Assembly (NCBI RefSeq): GCF_030388665.1 | Contig: NZ_CP128846.1 | Coordinates: 3,140,001-3,204,000, forward strand | Source of the DNA: Streptomyces flavofungini | GTDB lineage: Bacteria > Actinomycetota > Actinomycetes > Streptomycetales > Streptomycetaceae | Direction: 5' to 3' | Length of the DNA: 64,000 bases | Part shown: positions 52,341 to 59,171 of the stretch, one piece after another | How the letters are laid out: each line of letters opens with the position of its first letter | How positions within the stretch are numbered: the first letter of the stretch is position 1 | Program-made: the position numbers and the translations under genes | The notes under the pieces: generated by a model | Database searches by the model: none | Told to the model about the DNA's origin: nothing | What the model saw: only the letters and a program-made list of their open reading frames with translations

Positions 52341-53114
52341 TCAATCCGGGAGGGTCGAGTACCGCTCGATGCTCGCGCGCCCTGTGGACCGGTCGAGTAG
52401 GCGCAGCTCCCACGGGCCCGTGTTCACGTCGAAGTCCTTGCCGAACCCGACCCACTTGCCCGCCATGCGTCGGCCTGTCGGCTCGATCAACAGCTGAATC
52501 GCACCGTGGTACCGGGCGCCCTGGTAGTACCCGTCAGCCGCCGTCTGCTCGGTCCATGTACCGGTGACGACGTTCCGGTCGACGGTGAGGTCCAGAGACA
52601 ACGGACTGTCCGGGTTGGTCGACGCTCCGGGCAGGCTCTGGGCTGTCAGCCGGTTGCCGTGCTGGACGATCACGACGTGATGCTTGCAGTCGAACGTCTC
52701 GTCACGGCTGGACGAGTAGAACTCGTAGCGGGACAGCCAGATGCCCGCGTACTCGCTCTGCGGCTCCGACTCCGGGCTTGTGACAGCTTCAACGGTGCCG
52801 ACTTCTCCAGCCTCCATGTCGTGGCCTCCTGCCCCGTCTGAGTGGACGCGTGCCATCGGGATCGCGAACCCCAGCGACTCGGGGGTACGGCCGGTGAACC
52901 GCTTCAGTGCCCGCGCATACAGCGGGCGGCATGTCCTGGTCTCCCCGGACTCCCAGCGTTGCACGAGTCGCTTGGAGGCGTCGTTCGGCTCCCCCAACTC
53001 CTCGCCTGCGCCCCGTAAGCCCCGAGCGAACTCGTCTTGGCTGAGGTTCATCGACTTGCGCACAGAAGTCAGCACGTCGTTGGGGATTCGCTCCCGCTCG
53101 GCCGGAGTCGTCAT
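52341..53114 (-). CDS. XRE-family regulator with beta-rich C-terminal domain
   Basis: A 257-residue protein. The N-terminal helix-turn-helix is SVRKSMNLSQDEFARGLRGA with SKRLVQRWESGETRTCRPLY (about 15-65). After a Glu/Ser-rich linker, residues about 125-245 form a beta-rich domain: YAGIWLSRYEFYSSSRDETF, HHVVIVQHGNRLTAQSL, NVVTGTWTEQTAADGYYQGA and GKWVGFGKDFDVNTGPWELR. This looks like a ligand-binding barrel, but I cannot name its ligand. It is divergent from the small-protein operon, with 25-bp repeats in between, so it likely controls that operon. It is not an integrase-excision factor by any visible motif. Confidence 0.85.
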   Translation of the reverse strand: MTTPAERERIPNDVLTSVRKSMNLSQDEFARGLRGAGEELGEPNDASKRLVQRWESGETRTCRPLYARALKRFTGRTPESLGFAIPMARVHSDGAGGHDMEAGEVGTVEAVTSPESEPQSEYAGIWLSRYEFYSSSRDETFDCKHHVVIVQHGNRLTAQSLPGASTNPDSPLSLDLTVDRNVVTGTWTEQTAADGYYQGARYHGAIQLLIEPTGRRMAGKWVGFGKDFDVNTGPWELRLLDRSTGRASIERYSTLPD

Positions 53115-53144
53115 GACCCGAGGGTAGCCACGTCACGCCTCCAA

Positions 53145-53194
53145 TGACACCGGTTTGACGCCCTCGGGGTGACACCGACATGACGCCCGAGGGG
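53145..53194. repeat. Two tandem 25-bp operator-like repeats
   Basis: TGACACCGGTTTGACGCCCT (53145 on) and TGACACCGACATGACGCCCG (53170 on) start units of 25 bp that match at 20 of 25 positions, including TGACACCG, TGACGCCC and GGGG. They lie in the divergent gap between the XRE gene and its neighbour operon. Confidence 0.75.
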
Positions 53195-53235
53195 CGCCTT
53201 GAACGTCGCCGCAATGGTCATGACCGATCCGGAAC

Positions 53236-53439
53236 ATGGTCGCCATGTCCATCCGCATCAGCGCTTACACGGTGAGAGCCGACGGCACTCAGACCAAGCC
53301 ACGAACCCTGTACGAGGGTGAGGGCGGGGACCCCCTCGCCACTGGCCGGATGCCGCCGTGCCTGTGCCCCAAGTGCAGGGATGGGCGACATGACCGGAGC
53401 ACCACGGATCCCCAAACACGTGGAGGCAAGCCAGCATGA
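53236..53439 (+). CDS. Small CxCPxC protein, first gene of the cargo operon
   Basis: A 67-residue protein (MVAMSIRISAYTVRADGTQT, then KPRTLYEGEGGDPLATGRMP) with a C-terminal PPCLCPKCRDGRHD. The CxCPxC cluster could bind metal or be modified; there is no second pair for a normal zinc ribbon. ATG 53236 or 53245 may be the start. The stop overlaps the next gene's ATG (ATGA), so production is coupled. I recall similar small proteins in Streptomyces but no function. Confidence 0.7.
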   Translation: MVAMSIRISAYTVRADGTQTKPRTLYEGEGGDPLATGRMPPCLCPKCRDGRHDRSTTDPQTRGGKPA

Positions 53440-53936
53440 GTGCGGCAGTAGTGATCCGCGACCCGAAGGCGTACGTCACCCCGGACGTGTGGGAGCGGGA
53501 GGTAACCCTCCTCCTCCGCAACCCGGAGAACACGCGCGAACTTGCAGAGGCCAAGTTCGGACAGGCCATCGCCTACCTGGTCACGTGCGGCGAGAACCCG
53601 GACCTTCTCATGGGCCCGTCCAAGCAGGTGGACGAGGCATGGCACTCGTTCATGCTCGACTCGATCCCGTACCACCACTTCACCAGCCGGCACTTCGGCC
53701 GGTACATCCATCACGTGCCGGAGCTTCCGGGGTCGGCGGCCAGTGTCCAGTGCCTCAGCGACGACAAGGGGACGCAGGACGGTCACGACCTCAAGACCGG
53801 CGGCCCGCTCGTCCTGGAACAGACGATCAAGGCCATCAAGACGGCCGGATTCGAGATCGACCCCGGCCTGTGGGGCATGAAGGATGCGGCCGACTGCAAC
53901 CAGTGCCACGCCGGGTGCCACGACTCGCCCAAGTAG
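53436..53936 (+). CDS. WH-motif protein with Cys-rich tail (glycine-rich-domain-protein-like)
   Basis: A 166-residue protein starting MSAAVVIRDPKAYVTPDVWE. The central segment VDEAWHSFMLDSIPYHHF with RHFGRYIHHVPE matches the pattern (VDxxWHxxxLxxxxYxxF, GRxIHHxP) of GRDP/DUF1399-like proteins. The C-terminus is short and Cys-rich: DAADCNQCHAGCHDSPK. The combination of a conserved His/Trp-rich core and a CxxCHxxC tail suggests metal binding or a modifiable tail. It is coupled to the small protein upstream and followed 76 bases later by a methyltransferase. Confidence 0.75.
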   Translation: MSAAVVIRDPKAYVTPDVWEREVTLLLRNPENTRELAEAKFGQAIAYLVTCGENPDLLMGPSKQVDEAWHSFMLDSIPYHHFTSRHFGRYIHHVPELPGSAASVQCLSDDKGTQDGHDLKTGGPLVLEQTIKAIKTAGFEIDPGLWGMKDAADCNQCHAGCHDSPK

Positions 53937-54011
53937 TTGTGAGCGGCACGCGAGTCGGGGCCTACCTCCGTACGTTGGGGGTGGGCCCCTCTCTCCGGAA
54001 AGGATCACCGC

Positions 54012-54641
54012 ATGTCATTGGCTGAGTCCTGGGACAGGTACGCAGTCGGGAGCAAGCCACGCAGGACCGTGAACGCCAGAGGTGATGCGACGTGGCTGAA
54101 CTGGACCCAGTACCCCGATCATGGGCCGGACGAGAGCGTTCTCGGCACCGTGGCCGGACGCCGGGTGCTGGAACTCGGCTCGGGGAGCGGTAGCAACCTC
54201 GCGCACCTCGTGACGCTTGGCGCGACAGGCCAGGGGGTGGACATCGCCCCCGCCCGCGAGACAGTCGCGCGGGAGCGCTGGGGCCATCTGCCGGGCCTTG
54301 AGTTCCGCACGGCGGAGGCGACTGCGTTCCTGAACGAGACGGACGAGACATTCGATGTCGTGCTCTCGATCTTTGGTGCCGTGTGGTTCATCGATCCGGA
54401 CACCCTGCTCCCGCTGATCCGCTCGCACATGACGCCGGGCGGCATCCTGGCCTTCTCGCATTTGCCTCCAGGCAGCCAGGGGCCCAAGCCTGTCAAAGCC
54501 GGACTGAGGCACGACCGCACCCCGGATGAGTGGGGGCGCATCCTGACGGGGCACGGCTTCTCTGACGTGCGCGTGTCGCTGATCGACCCGCCGAAGGGTA
54601 GGGCTGTGGGCACGTTGCTTGTCCGGGCCCTGGCGGCCTGA
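54012..54641 (+). CDS. Class I SAM-dependent methyltransferase
   Basis: A 209-residue methyltransferase. Motif I is RRVLELGSGSGSNLAHLVTL, motif II acidic TGQGVDIAPA, and motif IV FDVVLSIFGAVWFIDPD. The later TPGGILAFSHLPPGS fits the Methyltransf_11/25 group. The C-terminal DEWGRILTGHGFSDVRVSLI is typical of small-molecule or peptide enzymes. ATG 54012 with GGAAAGGA upstream. As the third gene behind two small Cys-rich proteins, it may modify one of them; this is inference. Confidence 0.88.
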   Translation: MSLAESWDRYAVGSKPRRTVNARGDATWLNWTQYPDHGPDESVLGTVAGRRVLELGSGSGSNLAHLVTLGATGQGVDIAPARETVARERWGHLPGLEFRTAEATAFLNETDETFDVVLSIFGAVWFIDPDTLLPLIRSHMTPGGILAFSHLPPGSQGPKPVKAGLRHDRTPDEWGRILTGHGFSDVRVSLIDPPKGRAVGTLLVRALAA

Positions 54642-54647
54642 CCGCGT

Positions 54648-55232
54648 TCAGGCGCCCTCATCAAGGTGGCGGTACAGAGTGGCACGAGAGATCCCGAGCG
54701 CCTTGGCAATGGCGCTCACGCTCTCACCCTTCGCCTTCCTGGCACGGGCAACCGTGAGCACATCCTCATTGACCACGGTTGGCCGTCCGCCTGTCCGCCC
54801 CTGCGCCTTGGCTGCGTCGAGTCCGGCGCGGGTGCGCTCCTTGATGAGGCTGCGCTCGAACTCGGCCATGGCTCCGACCACCTGAAGCATGAGACGGCCG
54901 TCCGCCGTACCGGGGTCGATGTTGGCCAGTGCACCCGTGAGCACCTTGAACCCGATGCCCCGCTCTCGAAGGGTGTCGACCATGGTCACAAGGTCGATGA
55001 GGGACCGGGCGAAACGGTCGAGCTTCCACACGCACAGGGTGTCGCCGGGTCTGGCGTAGTCCAGTGCGGCCGTCAACTCTGGCCGGTCGGTGTTCTTCCC
55101 ACTGGCCTTGTCCTCGAAGATCCGGGCGCAGCCTGCGGCCGTCAGTGCGTCGCGCTGGAGCTGCGCTTCCTGGTCATCCGTGGAGACGCGGGCGTAACCG
55201 ATGAGCTGACCAGTGATCGTGTTCGTCGTCAT
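54648..55232 (-). CDS. Small serine recombinase (resolvase/invertase family)
   Basis: A 194-residue recombinase. The catalytic domain has YARVSTDDQEAQLQRDAL (nucleophile Ser in RVST), ASGKNTDRPEL and DTLCVWKLDRFARSLIDLV, then the long E helix (GAMAEFERSLIKERTRAGLD). The C-terminal Hin-like HTH is VSAIAKALGISRATLYRHLD. This size and layout is that of resolvases and DNA invertases, distinct from the large integrase nearby. ATG 55232. The upstream region contains dyads likely to be its sites. It is convergent with the methyltransferase by 6 bases. Confidence 0.93.
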   Translation of the reverse strand: MTTNTITGQLIGYARVSTDDQEAQLQRDALTAAGCARIFEDKASGKNTDRPELTAALDYARPGDTLCVWKLDRFARSLIDLVTMVDTLRERGIGFKVLTGALANIDPGTADGRLMLQVVGAMAEFERSLIKERTRAGLDAAKAQGRTGGRPTVVNEDVLTVARARKAKGESVSAIAKALGISRATLYRHLDEGA

Positions 55233-55738
55233 GACCGGGACCGTCTCAGAACTCGTCTCAATACGTCAAGCCTGAGACGGAAGTTTCGAGACGGGTTTTG
55301 AACAGTGTTGCGCCCCCTTCCGGGGTGCATCCGGTCTTGTCTCACAAACCTTGGTTTTCGAGACGCCCGTTACTGGTCACACAGCGCCACGGTCGGGGCC
55401 TGCGGTTGGCGACGGGTGAGGGAAGGCGACGGCGGAAGGGGTGGGGTATGACCCCTTGAAGGGTCCTTGCCTGACCGCCAGGTCTTCCCGGCAAAGATTG
55501 CGCCACCATTTCAAGGTCGATCAGGCGCGGCGGGTGGAGGAGCACCACCGGTAGACCTTGGCGGCCTCTCGGCCGCCACGGTTCCAGGGTCGATTCATGC
55601 GGCAGTGAAGGCGCGAGCCCCAGGAAAAGCCCAGGTCAGACCCGGTGAGCCGCCTCGGCCGGCACCGGACGGATGCGCAACAACGCGTCGTCGTACGCCC
55701 TCCCCGGAACGGGGCCAGGGAGGGCATACCGCAACGGC
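55233..55738. other. Intergenic stretch with recombinase-site-like dyads
   Basis: There are several GTCTC/GAGAC half-sites. The best dyad is GTCTCACAAACC-TT-GGTTTTCGAGAC (55339-55364; 10 of 12 paired). Others are GTCTCAGAACTC (55244), GTCTCAATACGT with CAAGCCTGAGAC (55256-55279) and GAAGTTTCGAGAC (55282-55294). GGCGGCC/GGCCGCC (55560-55577) is a hairpin. No gene is supported here. Confidence 0.6.
55697..55725 (-). terminator. Terminator after the HNH gene
   Basis: GCCCTCCC and GGGAGGGC pair around 13 bases, 14 bases past the HNH gene stop. Confidence 0.65.
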
Positions 55739-56461
55739 CTACGCGTCGTCGTCCCTCATGCCGGGACGATCCGCGCAGTACGCCCAGGCCAGGGCGAGCG
55801 CGGGGCTACTGGTCGCAACCCCGCTGGCCACCATGCGCGGCGCAGTGGTCGAGTCGAACAGTCGGTGACAGGCACGGCACAGGGGCAGGCTTCGCATCGG
55901 GTCCGTGGTGTAGGGCCTGCCCTCTTCCCTGCCGTTGTCCATGCGCTTCTCGTCCGAGTCGGTGTGCGAGTACGCCCAGTCCCGCGCCTGCCCTCCGCAC
56001 TTCCAGCATCGGTACGAGCTGGCGCTACCCCGCTTCGCCTTCGTGCGGTTGTGCGCGCCGTCGTACGTGATGTCGTCCCCCTTGCTCCGAGGGTCGGGGT
56101 GCTGGCTCCGGTCCGAGCAACGCACTGTTGCCCCACTTACGAGGTTGCTCAGGCTGTACTCCCGCACGGTGCCGCAGTCGCACCGGCAGACGACGCGCTG
56201 AGAACCGTTCACCTCACCGCGCCGCTCGACCAGCACGAGACTGCCGAAGCGGTGCCCCGGCTTGTAGCGCTGCCGGTTCGGCCGGGTCTTCGGGTAGCCC
56301 TTACCGGAATGCGAGGAACGCCCCGCCTCCCTGTCCCTTCGCCGACGCGCCCGGTCCCTGCACAGCTCTCCGCAGTACCGAGCCTGCGGACGCTTGCCCG
56401 TCAGCGCTTCTCCGCAGTGAGTGCAACGGCGAGGGTCTGGCGTTGTCTTGGTCTTGCTCAA
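55739..56461 (-). CDS. HNH-endonuclease-like protein
   Basis: A 240-residue Cys-rich protein. N-terminal CxxC...C...C (CTHCGEALTGKRPQARYCGE) and middle VCRCDCGTVREY form zinc ribbons. The C-terminal YRCWKCGGQARDWAYSHTDS and PYTTDPMRSLPLCRACHRLF resemble the HNH family of phage and mobile elements (CxxC, WxxxH, CxxCHxxxD). The TTG at 56461 is proposed as start because AGGAGG lies ten bases upstream; a longer frame has no site. In this element it may aid packaging or transposition-like steps; function is inferred. Confidence 0.75.
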   Translation of the reverse strand: MSKTKTTPDPRRCTHCGEALTGKRPQARYCGELCRDRARRRRDREAGRSSHSGKGYPKTRPNRQRYKPGHRFGSLVLVERRGEVNGSQRVVCRCDCGTVREYSLSNLVSGATVRCSDRSQHPDPRSKGDDITYDGAHNRTKAKRGSASSYRCWKCGGQARDWAYSHTDSDEKRMDNGREEGRPYTTDPMRSLPLCRACHRLFDSTTAPRMVASGVATSSPALALAWAYCADRPGMRDDDA

Positions 56462-56679
56462 AAGCGAATCGCCTCCTTCCAGGTGGCGGCCGTAAGGCCG
56501 CCCCATCTGCTTGCGGCTTACGTCTTGGGCTTGGGCCTTGCTCCCCTCCTTCTCTTTGCCGCTGCTCCCCCGAAGGGGGCAAAGCAGAAAGAGAGGACAC
56601 GAACGTTTTCCCAGGTCAGAGCCCATGTGGGTACGCGCCTGACGTGTACTTGGTACACGTGGGAGGCGTACCCCTGCGG

Positions 56680-57033
56680 CTACCGGCGGTCCTTGTGCAC
56701 CCGGCAGGGGACAGGCGCGCCCTTCTCCTTCTGAAACAGGTGAGAAGACAGGACGAGGCACGCGGCCGACGACTGCGGCGACACGAGGTCCAGTGCCTTC
56801 GCGCGGCTTACCGCACCGGTCGTGCTCTGCTTGCTCAGCGGCTTGCCGTTCTTGTCGGCGAGGATGGCCGCGAGTTCGCCAGCCTGAAAGCTGGCGTGCC
56901 CGTGGCGGTCGGCCCATCCGATGGCGGCGTACTGGACGCGGTAGTGGTTGATGTTCCTCGCGTCCCGCGCCATGCGTCGGAACTCGTGTTGGGCAACGGC
57001 GCCCCATGACTTGCCACCGAAGTAGATCGCCAC
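56680..57033 (-). CDS. Winged-helix-like DNA-binding protein of the element
   Basis: A 117-residue protein starting VAIYFGGKSWGAVAQHEFRR at GTG 57033, with GGAAGGGAG upstream. Basic helical N-terminus (ARDARNINHYRVQYAAIGWA). A probable HTH lies in ASFQAGELAAILADKNGKPL and SKQSTTGAVSRAKALDLVSP, then CLVLSSHLFQKEKGAPVPCR. This is like small regulators of phages and integrative elements. It sits between the HNH gene and the integrase, so it may regulate excision. The 57034-57249 stretch upstream shows no gene. Confidence 0.7.
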   Translation of the reverse strand: MAIYFGGKSWGAVAQHEFRRMARDARNINHYRVQYAAIGWADRHGHASFQAGELAAILADKNGKPLSKQSTTGAVSRAKALDLVSPQSSAACLVLSSHLFQKEKGAPVPCRVHKDRR

Positions 57034-57249
57034 CCGTTGCGGCTCCCTTCCTGTGAGGCGCACACGGGTGCGCCGACGACCCCCGCCGGACGGCGGGACA
57101 TGTGTCTCCCTTCTTCGCGGGGGTGGCCGTGCGGAAGGCACAGCGCTTCGCAGGTGGGCGCCCAAGGCTTCGGGCCTGGACTCGGTCTCATGCAGTCGGG
57201 AGCGACGGCGGCGACCTGGCCCGGCATCGTACAACATGCTGAAACGGGA

Positions 57250-57273
57250 AAGGCCCCCATGGTCGGGGGCCTT
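57250..57273 (-). terminator. Terminator after the integrase gene
   Basis: AAGGCCCCC and GGGGGCCTT form a perfect 9-bp stem with loop ATGGTC, 20 bases past the integrase stop. Confidence 0.85.
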
Positions 57274-57292
57274 CCTTGCTTGCTCGCCAGCA

Positions 57293-58996
57293 TCAGGCTG
57301 GAGCCGTAACCTTCTCGGCCTCGCCTGCCGCCTTGGCTTCCTCTTCGGCCTTCGCTTGCTGCGCGGCCCGTTCGGCTTCGAAGTCCTCCCAACGGCTGAC
57401 GATCTCCCACTCGGCGCCCGTAAGGGTCGTGGGCTTCTCGTACGGCTTTCCGGGCAGCGATACCGGTGTGATCGGTGCGAGCACTTGAGAAGCCTTGACG
57501 GGTGCGTCCCACCACGAGACACCCTGCTGCCGGATGTTCTCGATGAGGTCGCCCGGATCGATGGCAAGGACATCGGGCCGGAAGTGCGCCTTCACCTTGT
57601 GCTTTTTCAGGAACTCCCGCCGCTCATCGATGCTCGACCGCACCCACCACTCCGCGTAGCTCTCGCCGGTACCGGTCCACACGGTCACCGGCTTCGGCCC
57701 CTCCTCGCTGGTGACCTTCTCCCGGTCCTGGGCAAGGCTGGCAACTTGCGAGCCGTACGCGACGGCACTGATCTCGCCCTGTTGAAGTTCCTTCAGGAGT
57801 TGGTTCATCCTGCCGTCGATCACGGCGAGCTTCGCCGCACGACTGTCGTCGATGGTCGTCTTCGACTCCATCCGTTCCAGGTGGCCGATCTCTCCCAACA
57901 GAGCCGACTCCAGCCAGGGGTACAAGTCCTCTGCCCAGAACCTCTGCCTCGGGCATGCCTGAATGCCCTTGGTCTTGTTTCCGTGGCAGCGGTACCGCTC
58001 CCGCTTGCCCTTGGCCGGGTCGCCCTTCACGAAGTAGAGGGAGCTGCCGCACAGCATGCAGAACGTCACGCCCACCGTCGGCGACGTAGAGCCCTTCTGC
58101 TTCTTGTACTTGACCGAGGCGACGGCTTCCGACAGCTTCGCCCACTCCTCCTCGTTCAGCACCGGCTCAGACCGCATGACGGGAGTGCCGTCGTCATTGC
58201 GGACCACGGCGCCATTCGCGCGTACGTACTCCCCGAGCAGAGACCGGCTGACCAGTACGGCTTGCACTGTGGTCGGCGTCCATCTGGCGCCCCGAGGCTT
58301 CGGGTCCGCCAGCCGAGTCGTGCTCTCGCCTGCCGCCGCGCGGATGCGAGCGATGTCCTGAGCCGTGGGCACGCCTTGCTCGTTCAGCCAGTCGGCGACG
58401 GCCGAGAAACTCGGCTTCTCGATGAAGCGCCGGATCATCTCGATCAGCGTCGGGCCGTACTCGGGGTCGAGTTCGAGGGTGAAGCCTGCGTCGCCCTTCA
58501 CCGCTCTGCGTCCGAACGGGACAAGGCCACCCGGCCAACGACCGGTCTTCCGCATGGTCTCCCGGGAAGCCTTGTTGCGGGCCTTGATGGCGTCCAACTC
58601 GGCCTCTGCGACCACGGCCAGGATCTTGGCGATCGTCTTGCCCCACGGCTTCGAGAGGTCGAATCCCTCCTCGCAGGAGATGAGGCCCTTACCGTTCGCC
58701 TCGCACCACTCGATGATGTCCGAGAGATGGCGGACCGACCGCGCGATGCGGTCGATCTTCAGGATGATGATGTGGTCGAACTGGTCCCTCTTGTTGTTGA
58801 GCCAGTCCCCCAGGGATGGACGCACCCACGGCGAGATGGACGCCGACACGTCGATGTCGACCGCAAAGTCGACCAGCTCCATTTCCTCCGCGTCGGCCCG
58901 CTTGCTGATGCGGGTTCGCTGCGTTTCCTCGCCGGTCTGGTTCTCGTTGCCTACAGACAGACGGACCACGCCAAGCGCCCTGGGCTTGTCGCTCAC
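57293..58996 (-). CDS. int: Large serine integrase
   Basis: A 567-residue phiC31/Bxb1-class recombinase. The catalytic domain begins VVRLSVGNENQTG with nucleophile Ser14, then DHIIILKIDRIARSVRHLSD and AELDAIKARNKASRETMRKT. A recombinase domain (VPFGRRAVKGDAGFTLELDP), a zinc ribbon (CMLCGSSLYFVKGDPAKGKR to CHGNKTKGIQACPR) and a coiled-coil insertion (MNQLLKELQQGEISAVAYGS) follow in the usual order. GTG 58996 with GGAGGGG upstream. The gene starts 63 bp from the attR core, the standard position for an element's own integrase. Confidence 0.96.
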   Translation of the reverse strand: MSDKPRALGVVRLSVGNENQTGEETQRTRISKRADAEEMELVDFAVDIDVSASISPWVRPSLGDWLNNKRDQFDHIIILKIDRIARSVRHLSDIIEWCEANGKGLISCEEGFDLSKPWGKTIAKILAVVAEAELDAIKARNKASRETMRKTGRWPGGLVPFGRRAVKGDAGFTLELDPEYGPTLIEMIRRFIEKPSFSAVADWLNEQGVPTAQDIARIRAAAGESTTRLADPKPRGARWTPTTVQAVLVSRSLLGEYVRANGAVVRNDDGTPVMRSEPVLNEEEWAKLSEAVASVKYKKQKGSTSPTVGVTFCMLCGSSLYFVKGDPAKGKRERYRCHGNKTKGIQACPRQRFWAEDLYPWLESALLGEIGHLERMESKTTIDDSRAAKLAVIDGRMNQLLKELQQGEISAVAYGSQVASLAQDREKVTSEEGPKPVTVWTGTGESYAEWWVRSSIDERREFLKKHKVKAHFRPDVLAIDPGDLIENIRQQGVSWWDAPVKASQVLAPITPVSLPGKPYEKPTTLTGAEWEIVSRWEDFEAERAAQQAKAEEEAKAAGEAEKVTAPA

Positions 58997-59047
58997 CCTT
59001 GCCCCTCCCCGTTACGCGGGCGGCCTCCCCTGGCCGCCAGACACAGG

Positions 59048-59090
59048 AGGGAAGTCTACAGACCGTGCCCACCGTTCTCTTCCCGGACGG
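59048..59090. other. attR junction
   Basis: Element sequence GGGAAGTCTACAGACCGTG, then central CC (59068-59069), then host sequence CACCGTTCTCTTCCCGGACG. Joining the element halves of attR and attL gives an imperfect dyad centred on CC. Confidence 0.85.
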
Positions 59091-59145
59091 CTCGACGCTG
59101 ACCAACCCCTCGCTGGCCCAGGTGAAGCAGAAGCTCGCCGCCTGA
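59059..59145 (+). pseudogene. Displaced native 3' end of the mycoredoxin gene
   Basis: These 28 codons plus stop read QTVPTVLFPDGSTLTNPSLA then QVKQKLAA. They have no start codon and match the C-terminus expected of mycoredoxin. This is the fragment separated from the host gene by the element. Precise excision through the CC crossover would rejoin it to codons 1-56. Confidence 0.92.
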
Positions 59146-59171
59146 CCAGATGACCGGTCGGCGGGCCCGGC

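Larger units (their letters stand above)
52133..59069. mobile_element. Serine-integrase integrative element, 6,935 bp, inserted in the mycoredoxin gene
   Basis: The right end holds a large serine integrase transcribed inward. The two ends share CAGACCGT-N-CC-N-AC, and the host gene's 3' part is displaced to the right end. Cargo is an XRE regulator, a small-protein/WH-protein/methyltransferase operon, a small serine recombinase, an HNH-like protein and a winged-helix-like protein. No replication, transfer or phage structural gene is seen, so it looks like a compact integrative element or satellite that needs help to move, or is moved only by its integrase. Confidence 0.93.

Noticed and set aside
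53236..53936. Calling the small CxCPxC or Cys-tailed proteins a known RiPP precursor class
   Set aside because: No leader/core cleavage site and no class-defining enzyme besides a generic methyltransferase; kept as a hypothesis only.
52133..59069. Prophage
   Set aside because: No capsid, portal, terminase, tail or lysis genes; size and content fit a small integrative element.
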